Shown: one piece after another, positions 1 through 9,700 of the stretch
How the letters are laid out: each line of letters opens with the position of its first letter
How positions within the stretch are numbered: the stretch's first letter is position 1
NCBI GenBank assembly: GCA_017463185.1
Contig: JAFTPS010000010.1
Location: forward strand, 34,382-98,381
Origin: Alphaproteobacteria bacterium
Lineage (GTDB): Bacteria > Pseudomonadota > Alphaproteobacteria > Rs-D84
Direction: 5' to 3'
Length of the DNA stretch: 64,000 nucleotides
Made by a program: the position numbers and the translations under genes
The notes under the pieces: model-generated
Told to the model about the DNA's origin: nothing
What the model saw: the letters and a program-made list of their open reading frames with translations, nothing else
Databases searched by the model: none

Positions 1-80
1 GCACCACCACCCGAACCGCCACTGCCACCACCACATGCAGTCAATGCTAAAATAGATGTCAAAATCGCAAGTTTTTTCAT
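1..80 (-). CDS. Lipoprotein, N-terminal part (runs off window)
   Basis: Only the first 26 codons are in the window. They encode a short Lys-Lys start, a hydrophobic stretch and a lipobox (LTAC), followed at once by a Gly/Ser-rich linker (GGGSGGSGGG). This is the layout of an exported lipoprotein tethered by a flexible spacer. The ATG at 80 has a GGGAGT ribosome binding site at 86-91. The gene sits directly behind a class 1 structured leader (95-335) with its own promoter. The body of the protein, and so its function, lies outside the window. Confidence 0.75.
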   Translation of the reverse strand, partial: MKKLAILTSILALTACGGGSGGSGGG

Positions 81-94
81 ATATAACTCCCATG

Positions 95-345
95 TATAAA
101 ATTAGACCGCCATGGGATATCAGGCGGTCGGGGAGTTCACAAATCATTCTGTTATTGATTCTGCTGCTTTCGGGCTGCCCCTGTTGTATAGCAAACAGCT
201 CCCCGACTTATGCAAGTCAGGGATAAATAACGACACAAAACCACAGGAATGACATCGGATAACGATGCCATTAGCATTTTGCACCGAACAGAATAGGCTT
301 GTGACAGCCCCGAACCCATATCCCTATGGATTCATTCATAGTGTA
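95..345 (-). promoter_or_regulatory. Class 1 structured leader RNA with promoter (copy 1)
   Basis: The promoter on the minus strand is TTGAAA (363-368), 17 bp, TACACT (340-345), so transcription should start near 333. The RNA then shows a 5' stem (GAATCC..GGGTTC), a GGGGCTGT-type hairpin, a CTATACAACAGGG..CCCGAAAGCA segment, and a small AATCA/TGATT hairpin. A GTCGGGGAG segment can pair with CTCCCCGAC about 55 nt later. It ends in GACCGCC/GGCGGTC (105-129) followed by TAATTTTA, only about 20 nt before the lipoprotein start. The same parts in the same order occur at 1547-1803 and 14718-14951. Conservation is directly visible; an attenuation role is inferred. Confidence 0.7.
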
Positions 346-406
346 TCAATTAGATTAATCAATTTCAAGCCCAAACCAATTTCTCAATTATTCGTAATTT
401 TCAAAG

Positions 407-658
407 CTAATAAATAAAAATTTTTTTATTTTTTTGTGCTGTGCCAATATTGTGCTCTGCATTCAGTATCTGCCTAACTAAATATCGTGCCAAGTCGGGG
501 TCGCTGGTGTGTAGTGAGCGCAGGTATCTTTTTCCCTTTACCATGCGGCGCAGATAAAAAATTCCATTGCGCACACACAGGTTTTTTGCATAAGTGGATG
601 CCAATTCATTTGATGTAAAATTGGTATCAAAATCAGATAAAAAAAGAGCTGTCTTCAT
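407..658 (-). pseudogene. Tyrosine recombinase (integrase) N-terminal remnant
   Basis: This is an 83-residue ORF whose middle (LCVRNGIFYLRRMVKGKRY, then SLHTSDPDLARYLV) has the N-terminal pattern of phage-type tyrosine recombinases. In that family a short DNA-binding segment precedes the SAM-like and catalytic domains. Nothing resembling the catalytic R-H-R-Y core follows; the frame ends in an A/T-rich stretch (KNKKIFIY). It begins 46 nt beyond the 3' end of tRNA-Gln and on the same strand, the normal position of an integrase beside its attachment site. I read it as the broken end of a former integrative element; a genuine small protein is less likely. Confidence 0.6.
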
Positions 659-704
659 TGGTTTTCTGCTAAAAACCTAGAATTCAGCCCCGAACATAAA
701 TATG

Positions 705-778
705 TGGTTGGGGCGCACGGATTCGAACCATGATAAAGAGAACCAAAATCTCTTGTCCTACCATTAGACGACACCCCA
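705..778 (-). tRNA. tRNA-Gln (anticodon TTG)
   Basis: On the minus strand the sequence folds as a tRNA. The acceptor stem is TGGGGTG/CGCCCCA, the anticodon stem AGAGA/TCTCT encloses the loop TTTTGGT (TTG anticodon), the T arm contains GGTTCGAATCC, and a CCA end is encoded. The adjacent integrase remnant suggests the 3' end served as an attachment site. Confidence 0.95.
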
Positions 779-826
779 ATTGCGACATTGATTATAATTA
801 TCTTTCAAAGTTTTGCAATAATAAAA

Positions 827-1438
827 TTATCGCACTTTATTACTGTATACGGTTGTATTTTGTATCCGGTCCTGTTCACGGTCAAATTCAATTTGTGCGC
901 GTGTCAGGATATTGTTCTTTATCAAAAAATCATCTTGGGCTGCGATATATTGCGCCTGTCGTGGTGGCGTCATTCCCGCGATATAGCGACCAATATTTGT
1001 TGAAAACAGGTGTGGCAAATATTCCATTTCCCACGACAAACGTATTCTGTCTGCATCCCACAGACAGGCCGAAACGGTATCTGGTGCGTGGCGACCAGTT
1101 GTATGATGTTCTATGGCGTACAGAATCTTTTGTACTGTTGTGGTCGATAAATTGGCGTAATTCTTTGCCAAAAATTCGCGTCCGATTGGTACGGCGCGTG
1201 GACCGTGTTCCGTACACCATGCGTCATTTGTACGCGCACAATCGTGCAGGCCCGCCGCCAACAGTACCGGTAATGGGTCTGTGTTTATTCCATCGCTCAA
1301 ATCCAGACCAAACATTGCCACCTGATTCGTATGCGACAGGCCGTGATACCCATATCTGGATTGATTTGTTATTTCTGCGATTTGAGGCAAGATTTGATTA
1401 AAATACAATTTTGCATAATAAACTTTATCTTTATTCAT
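827..1438 (-). CDS. HD-domain phosphohydrolase
   Basis: A 203-residue protein with the metal-binding pattern of the HD superfamily: HGLSHTNQV near residue 30, AAGLHDCAR (the HD doublet) near 60, EHHTTGR near 115 and LWDADRIRL near 130. Such proteins hydrolyse phosphoester bonds in nucleotides or related compounds; the substrate cannot be read from sequence. I use the ATG at 1438 (MNKDKVYY), which has AAGGAAAG about 9 nt upstream, rather than the longer frame. It lies between the tRNA-Gln and the class 1 leader at 1547. It is probably transcribed alone from the gap shared with the divergent gene at 1816. Confidence 0.8.
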   Translation of the reverse strand: MNKDKVYYAKLYFNQILPQIAEITNQSRYGYHGLSHTNQVAMFGLDLSDGINTDPLPVLLAAGLHDCARTNDAWCTEHGPRAVPIGREFLAKNYANLSTTTVQKILYAIEHHTTGRHAPDTVSACLWDADRIRLSWEMEYLPHLFSTNIGRYIAGMTPPRQAQYIAAQDDFLIKNNILTRAQIEFDREQDRIQNTTVYSNKVR

Positions 1439-1511
1439 AACATACTTTCCTTGTAAAACACACCGCGGTAACTGTGTCACACAAAACGCACCCCGTCAAA
1501 TAAAAAGAAAA

Positions 1512-1803
1512 TTGATTTCCGGGGATTTTAATAGTAAAATGCATTTGAATTCACAGGGATAGTGAGTTCGGGCTGTCGTAAGCCTTACAGTAAAGCGGTA
1601 CGAAAAAACGTACTGAATCCGCACGAATATAAGATGCGGTGCATTTTTGCACCTTTTCTTATGTCGCACCCCGCACTGCCTGTTTGGTCGGGGGGCCGCC
1701 TGCATATACAACAGGGTTCTTCCCGAAAGCAGTGCGGAATCATTCTTTACTGTGATTTACGAACCTCCCGACCGCCAAACCTGTGGCGGTTTAATTTTGT
1801 TTT
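1512..1803 (+). promoter_or_regulatory. Class 1 structured leader RNA with promoter (copy 3)
   Basis: The promoter is TTGATT (1512-1517), 17 bp, TAAAAT (1535-1540), giving a start near 1547. The RNA has the GGGCTGTCGTAAGCC hairpin (about 1570), strong variable hairpins (GTACG..CGTAC; GGTGCATTTTTGCACC), CATATACAACAGGG..CCCGAAAGCA, and an AATCA/TGATT hairpin. GGTCGGGGGG (1686-1695) is complementary to CCTCCCGACC (1764-1773), which overlaps the 5' arm of the final ACCGCC/GGCGGT hairpin (1771-1790) and its T-rich tail. The RBS and start of the next gene follow directly. Architecture matches the copies at 95-335 and 14718-14951. Confidence 0.7.
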
Positions 1804-1815
1804 ATGGGGGCGAAA

Positions 1816-4245
1816 ATGTCGGTAAAGTTCAAAGATTTTATATTAGCCTGGTATCGGGCGTATCACCTTTATAACATGGATGACCCGCGCAAACAGCGTT
1901 GGATGGACCTGCGGGGCAAGGCGTTTGAAATAAACGCGCGTGGTGAATATGTTTTTTTGGATGATAAACGCACCGCCACGCAAAAGGGCTGGACCAACCC
2001 GAAAACGGGATTGTTGGCCACGGATTTGCCAGCCCCCGATTTATCGGACGAGGATTGGCGATATTTTTACGCCTTGTGTCGTACTGCAATCCGCAGTATC
2101 AATGACCGCCGGGAAGATTTGATGCGTAATGACCCAGATAAAAATCCATTACCGATTGATAAATGGTTTGGGGATAAAAATCTGAAAGCCTTTTCCGCGC
2201 AAGAGGTATCGCCCGCCATCAAAGATAAGTTTCGTTCATTTGCCCTGTTGGTTCGGAACGAGGCGCGTCTGAAAAACAAATTGTTGGACAGTTTTTCTGC
2301 GGATTATTCATTGGAAACATTTCTGGCGGATTTAATAGACCAGGATTATTCCCGTAATTCCCAGTTCACAATACAAAAAATTCAATCCCTTATTCGTATA
2401 TTGCCCGGTATGCTGTCGCCGACATACGATTTCAAAACCGGTGAAAACAAATATCCATTAGAGGATTCAACCCGCACCCAGATTTATAAAATTTTTGCCC
2501 CTGCGGCCACGGTTGATGACGCCGACGCATTGTATGGCGAATTTGATTCTTTGTCAGCAGCGTTGGACCCCGCGAACGAGCAAATCAACCCTGCCCAATT
2601 GCGCCAGTTCCAGGACCCCAGTGTTTATCGTGAAATATTAAAAGCACTGTATGCGGCCGATAAACCGGAAAAAAAATCGTCTTTTTATTCCCAGTTTGCG
2701 TCCGCCGGCGGTGACGAAATTACAAACTATATGAGCCAGGTTATAACCGGCAATAATTATGAATCCGGCGCAAATGAACTGATACCAAAACTTAGCAAAC
2801 AGCAAAATACCCTGGAAAAAATCAAAGAAAAAATTGATGATTTCACGGACGAGCATTTTAAACGATTGACCGACCGTGCGGCACGCCATATTTACATAGA
2901 CGTCAACGCGCAACCAATTGTAAACGCTATTGTCAAAGAAAAGATTTTGCCCACGGACGGCATTTCAAAAATTCTTGAAAAAAAAGAGGATATCAAAAAA
3001 CGCGTTCAGTCCAAACAGCCGTCTGCTAAAAAAGGCTGCGACTTTTTGTTTGAAGCCCTGGAATACATCAAATCATCTGGCGATATGGACGCGGCATTGG
3101 ACGGTGCTTTTCGTAATGGTCGCAAGGCAGAATCTATCGCGTTTGAGGTAATAAAATACGCTATTTCAAAACACAAAGTAGCCGAGGCAAAAACTGCATT
3201 AGAGGTCTTGTCCGTAATGCGATATGATACATTTTCATCTGCGCACTGGACCGAATTTCACAAATCCCAGACTCCAATTTTTGGGGATGATAAATTATCT
3301 TTTAACAAAGATAGTGAATCTGTATCCTTTATAACGCGTGCGCTGGATAAAGCGTTTTATTTGGGTGTAAATGGAATGTTTTGGCTGGGGGTAATGGGGC
3401 GTAATATCATCCAGCATCGTCGCGGTAAAATGGATATGAACGATATGTCGCGAATGGAAAGTGCGTTGGACAAAATAAACACAGACAGTGCGTCTTTTAC
3501 CGATTTGTCGCGTGCGCAACGGGAATATACGGAAATTCACGGGCGACTGAATACGGCCCGTGATGGCTTTGGTTATGCCATGTTGCGCCGTGCCGAGCGC
3601 GATGATTTGAACAATCGTCTGACTGAATTGAACGCGCGTCGTGCGGTGGCACGCCTGGATGCGGGGGCGGATTTGGGGGCGATTGACGATGAAATAGCCC
3701 GAATTCAGGATGAGTTGGCCCAAATTGCCGCATTGGAAACACGACATTCTGCGGATTTTGCACGCCTTGACAACCTAGACCGCGATATTACGGATTTAGA
3801 AAATCAAATAGAAGCTGAAAAATCTGTTTTGGCCACTATGGCGACTGCGCCCGACATGACCGTCAATGCCCAACGCGCAAAAATAAAAAATCTGAATTTG
3901 CGATTGGGGGCGTTGCGTGTGTCCAAGAAATCATACCAGGCTGATTGTGATAATTATTTGGAATTGGAACGCGAAGACCGTGTCGCCCAGGAATTATACC
4001 AACGCCTGCAATCGGCTGCCGACCGTGGCGCGGCACGAGCAACGGAATCCAAACCATATAATGCCCCAAAATCAGATATTCAAAATATGCAAATGCTGAT
4101 GGCATTTTGGAACGCGGTCAATGGATACACCCGCGGTCTGGATGTAAATTCGTATAATATATTCAAAAATATCAAAGATGTCCGAAAATCGTCCAATTTA
4201 CAGAAAACTTTTAACGATATGTTTGACTCGGGGCGCATCGTATAA
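1816..4245 (+). CDS. Large helical protein of unknown function
   Basis: I do not recognise this 809-residue protein. It has no signal peptide and no convincing membrane segment apart from a short hydrophobic patch near residue 520 (YLGVNGMFWLGVMG). Most of it is predicted helical and charged. Residues of roughly 560-740 are Arg/Glu/Leu/Ala-rich with heptad-like spacing, indicating a long coiled coil. The ATG at 1816 follows GGGGG by 5 nt; an in-frame ATG at 1804 has no RBS. It is the only gene behind a class 1/2 leader without an export signal. Size, helicity and location in an accessory-looking segment would fit a secretion-system effector or structural protein, but nothing seen proves it. 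Confidence 0.75.
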   Translation: MSVKFKDFILAWYRAYHLYNMDDPRKQRWMDLRGKAFEINARGEYVFLDDKRTATQKGWTNPKTGLLATDLPAPDLSDEDWRYFYALCRTAIRSINDRREDLMRNDPDKNPLPIDKWFGDKNLKAFSAQEVSPAIKDKFRSFALLVRNEARLKNKLLDSFSADYSLETFLADLIDQDYSRNSQFTIQKIQSLIRILPGMLSPTYDFKTGENKYPLEDSTRTQIYKIFAPAATVDDADALYGEFDSLSAALDPANEQINPAQLRQFQDPSVYREILKALYAADKPEKKSSFYSQFASAGGDEITNYMSQVITGNNYESGANELIPKLSKQQNTLEKIKEKIDDFTDEHFKRLTDRAARHIYIDVNAQPIVNAIVKEKILPTDGISKILEKKEDIKKRVQSKQPSAKKGCDFLFEALEYIKSSGDMDAALDGAFRNGRKAESIAFEVIKYAISKHKVAEAKTALEVLSVMRYDTFSSAHWTEFHKSQTPIFGDDKLSFNKDSESVSFITRALDKAFYLGVNGMFWLGVMGRNIIQHRRGKMDMNDMSRMESALDKINTDSASFTDLSRAQREYTEIHGRLNTARDGFGYAMLRRAERDDLNNRLTELNARRAVARLDAGADLGAIDDEIARIQDELAQIAALETRHSADFARLDNLDRDITDLENQIEAEKSVLATMATAPDMTVNAQRAKIKNLNLRLGALRVSKKSYQADCDNYLELEREDRVAQELYQRLQSAADRGAARATESKPYNAPKSDIQNMQMLMAFWNAVNGYTRGLDVNSYNIFKNIKDVRKSSNLQKTFNDMFDSGRIV

Positions 4246-4292
4246 AAAAACGCCTGTGTGGTGAATTTTTTTATAAAAATGCAAATAAACAC

Positions 4293-4320
4293 TTGAAATA
4301 AAATTATTAAAATATATAAT
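4293..4320 (+). promoter_or_regulatory. Promoter of the efflux operon
   Basis: TTGAAA (4293-4298), 16 bp, TATAAT (4315-4320). It lies 54 nt ahead of the MarR-type gene, the first gene of the operon. Repression by that regulator would be expected from the family; no obvious operator palindrome was picked out. Confidence 0.6.
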
Positions 4321-4373
4321 TATTCAGATTTTTAACGAATTTTCTAGCCAAACCTATTATACAGGAGATTGAA

Positions 4374-4823
4374 TTGTCACGCAAGGAATTTGTAGAACTG
4401 ATTGAACAAAACGCCTGGACGTTGGACCGTTTGGCGGACAAATTACGTCTGGCTCGTGCTGAATCAATCGGATATCCTCGCCAGTTGATGTCAATATTGG
4501 TGCGTCTGCACCAAGGGGGGCGTGCGCGTCTAAAAGACATTGCACGTCGTGAACATCTATCGGCGTCGAATCTGTGTGCGGCATTTCGCAGACTGGAACG
4601 CGACGGCTTGGTGGTTCGTTTTATTGACGAAGAAGACCGCCGCAACACATGGTATTCCGTGTCAGAAGCCGGTGCAACCAAGGCGGTTTTTGCGATGGAT
4701 TTGTTTCGTGCGGGTGTTGAAAGGGTTTTTGCCCACGTCTCTCGCGAAGACGAAGTACGCCTGACAGACGCAATGCGTGTTATGAAGGAAATTTTACAAA
4801 AGGTGGAGTTGAATAATGCCTAA
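4374..4823 (+). CDS. MarR-family transcriptional regulator
   Basis: A 149-residue winged-helix protein. Residues about 45-100 contain the helix-turn-helix and wing: LKDIARREHLSASNLCAAFRRLERDGLVVR, interrupted here only for description, then the wing DEEDRRNTWYSVSEAG, close to the MarR pattern D.RD.R...v.LT..G. The start is TTG at 4374 with GGAG at 4364-4367. Its stop overlaps the start of the outer-membrane factor by 8 nt, so it is cotranscribed with the TolC-adaptor-RND pump. It most likely autoregulates that operon in response to a small ligand. Confidence 0.85.
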   Translation: MSRKEFVELIEQNAWTLDRLADKLRLARAESIGYPRQLMSILVRLHQGGRARLKDIARREHLSASNLCAAFRRLERDGLVVRFIDEEDRRNTWYSVSEAGATKAVFAMDLFRAGVERVFAHVSREDEVRLTDAMRVMKEILQKVELNNA

Positions 4824-6147
4824 CAGCAAGATAATGTATGCGCTCGCAGTTTTGTGTGCGGGATGTTTTTTGTCGCCTGCAATGGCGATTGATTTATCGT
4901 TGTCTGATGCGGTTGAAAAAATTACCGCTGAATCGCACGATTTGAAAAAAGCCCAGGCAAATCTGGCCCGTGCCGAAGCGTCCTTGGACGCGGCCAATGC
5001 CAATCGTTGGTTTTCCTTAAACGGTTCGGTTTCTTATATGAATATGGTAAATGTTGAAAACCCGTCTAAGTCCCAGACTTTTGACCTGCCGCCGGAATTG
5101 GGCGGATTGATTTCAGAAAGCCTAAAAGGCCAATCCATATCATTTGAAATTCCGGATAATATCTTTATGGCTGGCCTGGAACTGACCCAGCCGATTTACA
5201 CATTTGGTAAAATTGGCAATGCGGTAAAGGCGGTTAAATCGGCAATAAAAATGTCCGAAGCGTCCCTGGAACTAACCCAGCGAGAGGTCCGCTATGCTGC
5301 CGCTGACCTGTACTGGACGGCCAAGATGACGGATGAAATTGTAAAACTGTCCGAAAATGATTTAAATAATGCTCGTGCTGCGAAAAAGAAATTGACATCG
5401 GCTGGTCGTGCTAATCGCAGTAATCTGTTAAAAATTGAATCCGATATTGCGACCAAGGAAATCAACCTGTCCGATGCTGAATTCAATCGTGATACAGCAC
5501 ACAGAATGTTGAAAATTATGGCGGGAATTGATGTAAACGAACCTTTGGTCTTGACCGACAATTTCCCAACTTCTTTTGCCACATTGGATGCGGGTGAATT
5601 AAAGTCCACCCCCGAATGGGAAATCCTGGATGAACAGGTAAAAATGTATGAATCCCAGGCTAAATCCAAACGTGCGGGTGCATACCCAACATTGGCGGCA
5701 ACCGCGTCATACAGTTATACCAGTATGGCTGGCGATATCGGGCATATGTTTGATCAAAAGGGTGGCCAGTCTGCATATTGGGGATTGGCTTTACAGGTCC
5801 CGATTTTCAGTGGCGGTATCAATCGTGCCAACGCAACAGTTGAAGCAATGAATGCCGAAGCGGCTCGTCAAGACCTGGACAAGTCCCGGAAACTGACAAC
5901 CGAAAAGTATGACAATGCAATAAAACAATACAATCACTTGCGCGGCAATCTGAAAACATTAGAGAATGCGCGTGACCTGGCGGCAAAAACTTATACTTTG
6001 TCCCAGGACCGTTTTGGTGCGGGTCAAACATCAGCCGTTGAATTGGCGGATGTTGCGGCGGGGCTGTATCAATTGGATGTGGCTTTGCTGAATACAAAAT
6101 ACAAGATTTTAATGTCGGCAGAATCTGTGAAAAAGTTAGGTGAATAA
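4816..6147 (+). CDS. TolC-family outer membrane efflux protein
   Basis: A 443-residue protein with a signal peptide (ending SPAMA) and two long helical repeats typical of the outer membrane factor family. The first is around LSLSDAVEKITAESHDLKKAQ and the second around TAGEL..PEWEILDEQVKMYESQAKSKRAGAYPTL; FGAGQTSAVELADV near the end matches the family's conserved second-half motif. Such proteins form the trimeric outer membrane channel and periplasmic tunnel of tripartite pumps. It is followed after 2 nt by the adaptor gene and then the RND pump, so the three very likely assemble together. Confidence 0.9.
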   Translation: MPNSKIMYALAVLCAGCFLSPAMAIDLSLSDAVEKITAESHDLKKAQANLARAEASLDAANANRWFSLNGSVSYMNMVNVENPSKSQTFDLPPELGGLISESLKGQSISFEIPDNIFMAGLELTQPIYTFGKIGNAVKAVKSAIKMSEASLELTQREVRYAAADLYWTAKMTDEIVKLSENDLNNARAAKKKLTSAGRANRSNLLKIESDIATKEINLSDAEFNRDTAHRMLKIMAGIDVNEPLVLTDNFPTSFATLDAGELKSTPEWEILDEQVKMYESQAKSKRAGAYPTLAATASYSYTSMAGDIGHMFDQKGGQSAYWGLALQVPIFSGGINRANATVEAMNAEAARQDLDKSRKLTTEKYDNAIKQYNHLRGNLKTLENARDLAAKTYTLSQDRFGAGQTSAVELADVAAGLYQLDVALLNTKYKILMSAESVKKLGE

Positions 6148-6149
6148 AA

Positions 6150-6749
6150 ATGGAAAAAATACAAAAAACTTTAAGTACAAAAAAATTCAAACGAATCCTG
6201 TACACGGCAATAGTTTTGCTGTTGGTGGGGTGGGTTGTTTTTCGCTTTGCGGCGATTGGTTCTGAAAATGCGCGCTATGTATTTAATGCATCACGCATAG
6301 CTGCCGATATTGGCGCGCCGATTGAATATATTGAAATGAAAAATACAGATGGCGTTTTATACGAACCTGTGGCGGTCAATAACAATCGTGCGTATGTCAC
6401 CGAAAGCCTGGCACACAAATTGCACGTCGGCCAAAAAATTGGCGATGGTGTAATTACCTATGTGTCAAGCAACCTAGATTTAGATTCTGGGATGTTTGTT
6501 GTTCGTACTCGTGGTGTTGCCGATGGTTTGCAATATGCCGAATATAACGCCAATGGTTTTTTTGTGCCATTGTATGCGATTGAAAACGGAACAGTCTTGG
6601 TGGCTGAAAACGGTGTCGCCACCGCGCGTACTGTTAAAATCGGTCGCCAGGATTCAGAAAATGCCCACATCATATCGGGGCTGAAAAATGGCGATATTGT
6701 TATCCTGTCCCAGGTTGAATCCGGCGACAAAGTACAAATCAAAAAATAA
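6150..6749 (+). CDS. Truncated-form RND periplasmic adaptor (membrane fusion protein)
   Basis: A 199-residue protein with an N-terminal membrane anchor (residues 15-35) and a periplasmic part resembling only the C-terminal half of membrane fusion proteins. A beta-barrel segment (DLDSGMFVVRTRGVAD, the usual D..TRT region) is followed by the membrane-proximal domain (VPLYAIENGTVLVAENGVA, then GLKNGDIVILS.VESGDKV). The lipoyl and helical-hairpin domains of ordinary 350-400 residue adaptors are missing. The frame is intact and lies between the channel and pump genes, so it is probably functional in a reduced form. A decayed adaptor is the alternative. Confidence 0.75.
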   Translation: MEKIQKTLSTKKFKRILYTAIVLLLVGWVVFRFAAIGSENARYVFNASRIAADIGAPIEYIEMKNTDGVLYEPVAVNNNRAYVTESLAHKLHVGQKIGDGVITYVSSNLDLDSGMFVVRTRGVADGLQYAEYNANGFFVPLYAIENGTVLVAENGVATARTVKIGRQDSENAHIISGLKNGDIVILSQVESGDKVQIKK

Positions 6750-6770
6750 TTAGCACAGGGGGATATAAAA

Positions 6771-9700
6771 ATGCTGAAATTTTTTGTTCGCAGACCAATA
6801 ACCACATTGATGTTCGTTTTATTCTGGTGTGTGTTGGGGTTGGTTTCTTTTCCAAAAATGAATATAGAACGCACGCCAGCCGTTGATTTTCCAATGGTGA
6901 CCGCGACATTTGTGTATCCTGGGGCATCGCCAAATGAAATAGAATCCCAAATTATAAAACGTGCCGAGGATGCAGTATCAGAGGTTTCAGAACTGAAAAA
7001 GATTACTTCATACGTGTATGAAAATATGGGTATGGTAATGGCGGAATTTAACCTGGGGGTAAATGTAAACGATAAATCAACAGAGGTAAAAACAAAATTA
7101 GATTCATTGATTTCTGAATTTCCAGCCGATATGGATCAACCTGTTGTTGAAAAATTAAATCCTTTACAAGAAGCCGTTCTGGATATCGCTTTGCGCGGTG
7201 CAGACTCCCGTGAATTACAGGAATACGTTGATGATATTCTGTCTAATAAAATTACGGCGGTAAATGGTGTTGCGTCGGTTGATATTTTTGGTGGTCGCGA
7301 ACGTGCGATTCGTATTGAAATGAATCCAGACCAGATGGCGGCACGTGGTGTTACCGTTATGGATGTTGTATCTGCATTAGCGGCACACAACTTAAATGTT
7401 CCTGGGGGTAAAATTGAAACATCACAAAATTCGTCAAACGTTCGTTTTATTGGTGAATTTGCATCTGTTGATGAAATTGCGAATCTGCAATTGACAACGG
7501 TAGAAGGGCAAAAATTCAAAGTCTCGGATATTGCAACTGTTATTGATGACGCCCGTGATGTTGAAAATGGTGCGCGCTATAATGGCGAAGATGTTGTAAT
7601 TGCCTCTGTTGTTAAATCATCCGACGGTAATGCTATTAAAATATCAAAAAATATTCGTGAAAATCTGCATTTATTACAGGCTGATTTGCAGTCACGTTTT
7701 CCAAACGCAGAAATGCAAATTGTATATGATTCATCAATAAATGTATCTGATGAAACTAACAGTACAATTGATGGTATTATTTTGGGGGTTGTATTTACGG
7801 TTTTAGTATTATTAGCCTTTACACGCAACTGGCGTTCAACCGTTATTGCAGGTGTTGTTATTCCTGCCTCTTTGATTGCCGGATTTTTCTTTATGGACGG
7901 TTCCGGGTTTACAATCAACGCAATGACATTATTGGCTTATTCATCTGCGCTGGGTACATTGGTGTCAAACGCAATTATTTTAATAGAGGCCGCACTGCAA
8001 GAACTGCGCAGCGGTAAAAATCCTGAGGATGCCGCTATTGATGGCACTAAAAAGGTTGCAGTGTCCGTTTTGGCTGGGGTTGGAACAAATGTTGTGGTGT
8101 TCCTGCCGCTGGCGTTTATGAGTGGTATCGTTGGCCAGTTTATGTATCAGTTTGGTATGACGGTTGTATATCTGACATTGTTATCATTGTTGTTTTCATT
8201 TACATTGACACCAATGATGATTGCAAAATTCTTGCGATTGACGGATAACAAACAAAAGGATACGCCGAAATTAGTTAAAAAATCGCAAAACGAATCCAAA
8301 CAAACTTGGTTGCATAAATGGTTTGATATACAATTTGCACATCCGTGGCGTGTTATTGGTTTGGTGGCGGTAATATTCTTTGTTTGTGTGAAATTGATGG
8401 GGTTTGTTGGTAATGAATTCCAACCATCAACCGATGCAAATGAAATCACAATTACCGCGCGTGCACCGGTTGGCGCAACATATGAAAAATCTGAATCCAT
8501 CGCCAAACAGATAGAACAGCGTCTGGCACAATTTGACGAAGTTGTTGCCACGACCGTTAAAATTGGCGACCAGGGATTGCAGAATATTGACATCAAGGTT
8601 GAAATAGTTGATGTCGCAGACCGTAATATATCGGACAAAATGCTAGCCCAGAAAATGTTGCCAGTATTGTCGGATATTTCTGATGCAGAAATTCAAATTC
8701 GTGCAGGTGCATCTTCATCTGCTGGTATTTCTGCTGACTTGGTGCTGAATGTATTTGGCGAAGATGACGCAAAACGCGAAGCATATGCAGAACAAATCAT
8801 TGACCTGGTCAACACTATACCAGAGGTTCAATCCGCCGTACGCGCACAACAGAAACCGGGTCTGGAAACCCAGTTTGTTCCGAACCAGGATAAAATGAAT
8901 TTCTGGGGCGTGAATAATTCATATGCTGGTGCGACATTGCGTACGGCATTGTACGGAAACGATGATTATAAGTACAAGGAAAACAACGAAGAATATCCAA
9001 TTATTTTGGAATTTGCGCGTCCATTCAAAAACGCATCTTTGTTTGACAATGTCTATGTCAATTCGCAAAAGGGTATGGTGCCTTTGTCCGAATTGGGTGA
9101 AATCAAACGTGTCACCGCAACACCTGACATTCGTCGTGAAAATAAAAATCGTCTGACTGAGGTTGACATCAACATCGGTAAATCCACGATGGGCGTCGTG
9201 CAAATGAAAATCCAGGCAGAAATTGATAAAATGGATTTGGAGCCCGGATATTATGTTGAATTCGGCGGTATGTCTGAATACAGTGCCGAAGCTTCATCTG
9301 AAATCGGCCAAGCCTTCCTGTTGGCGACAATTCTGACATATATGTTGCTGGCGGCGATTATGAATTCTCTGGCACATCCGTTCACGATTGCAACATCAAT
9401 TTTGACCAGTTTTGCCGGTGTATTTGTTCTGATGTTCTTATCTGGCGCGACAATGAATATCGGTGCTATGTTGGCATTCGTTATGTTGGTGGGATTGGTG
9501 GTAAATAACAATATTTTGGTGTTGGAACCGACAATTGGTCGTATCCGCAATGGCGAAAAAGTCTATGATGCATTGTGGACCGAATTGAATGATAAAAAGA
9601 ATATGGTTCTGATGACATCTATTGCGGTTGTTATGGGTATGCTGCCCCAGTTATGGTCCACCGACGGTATGAAACTGGGTATGGGTGCGGTTATGATTGG

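Noticed and set aside
730..1401. 223-residue plus-strand ORF opposite the HD hydrolase
   Set aside because: It is the mirror of a well-supported gene with all HD motifs, its product has no recognisable features, and it overlaps the tRNA end.
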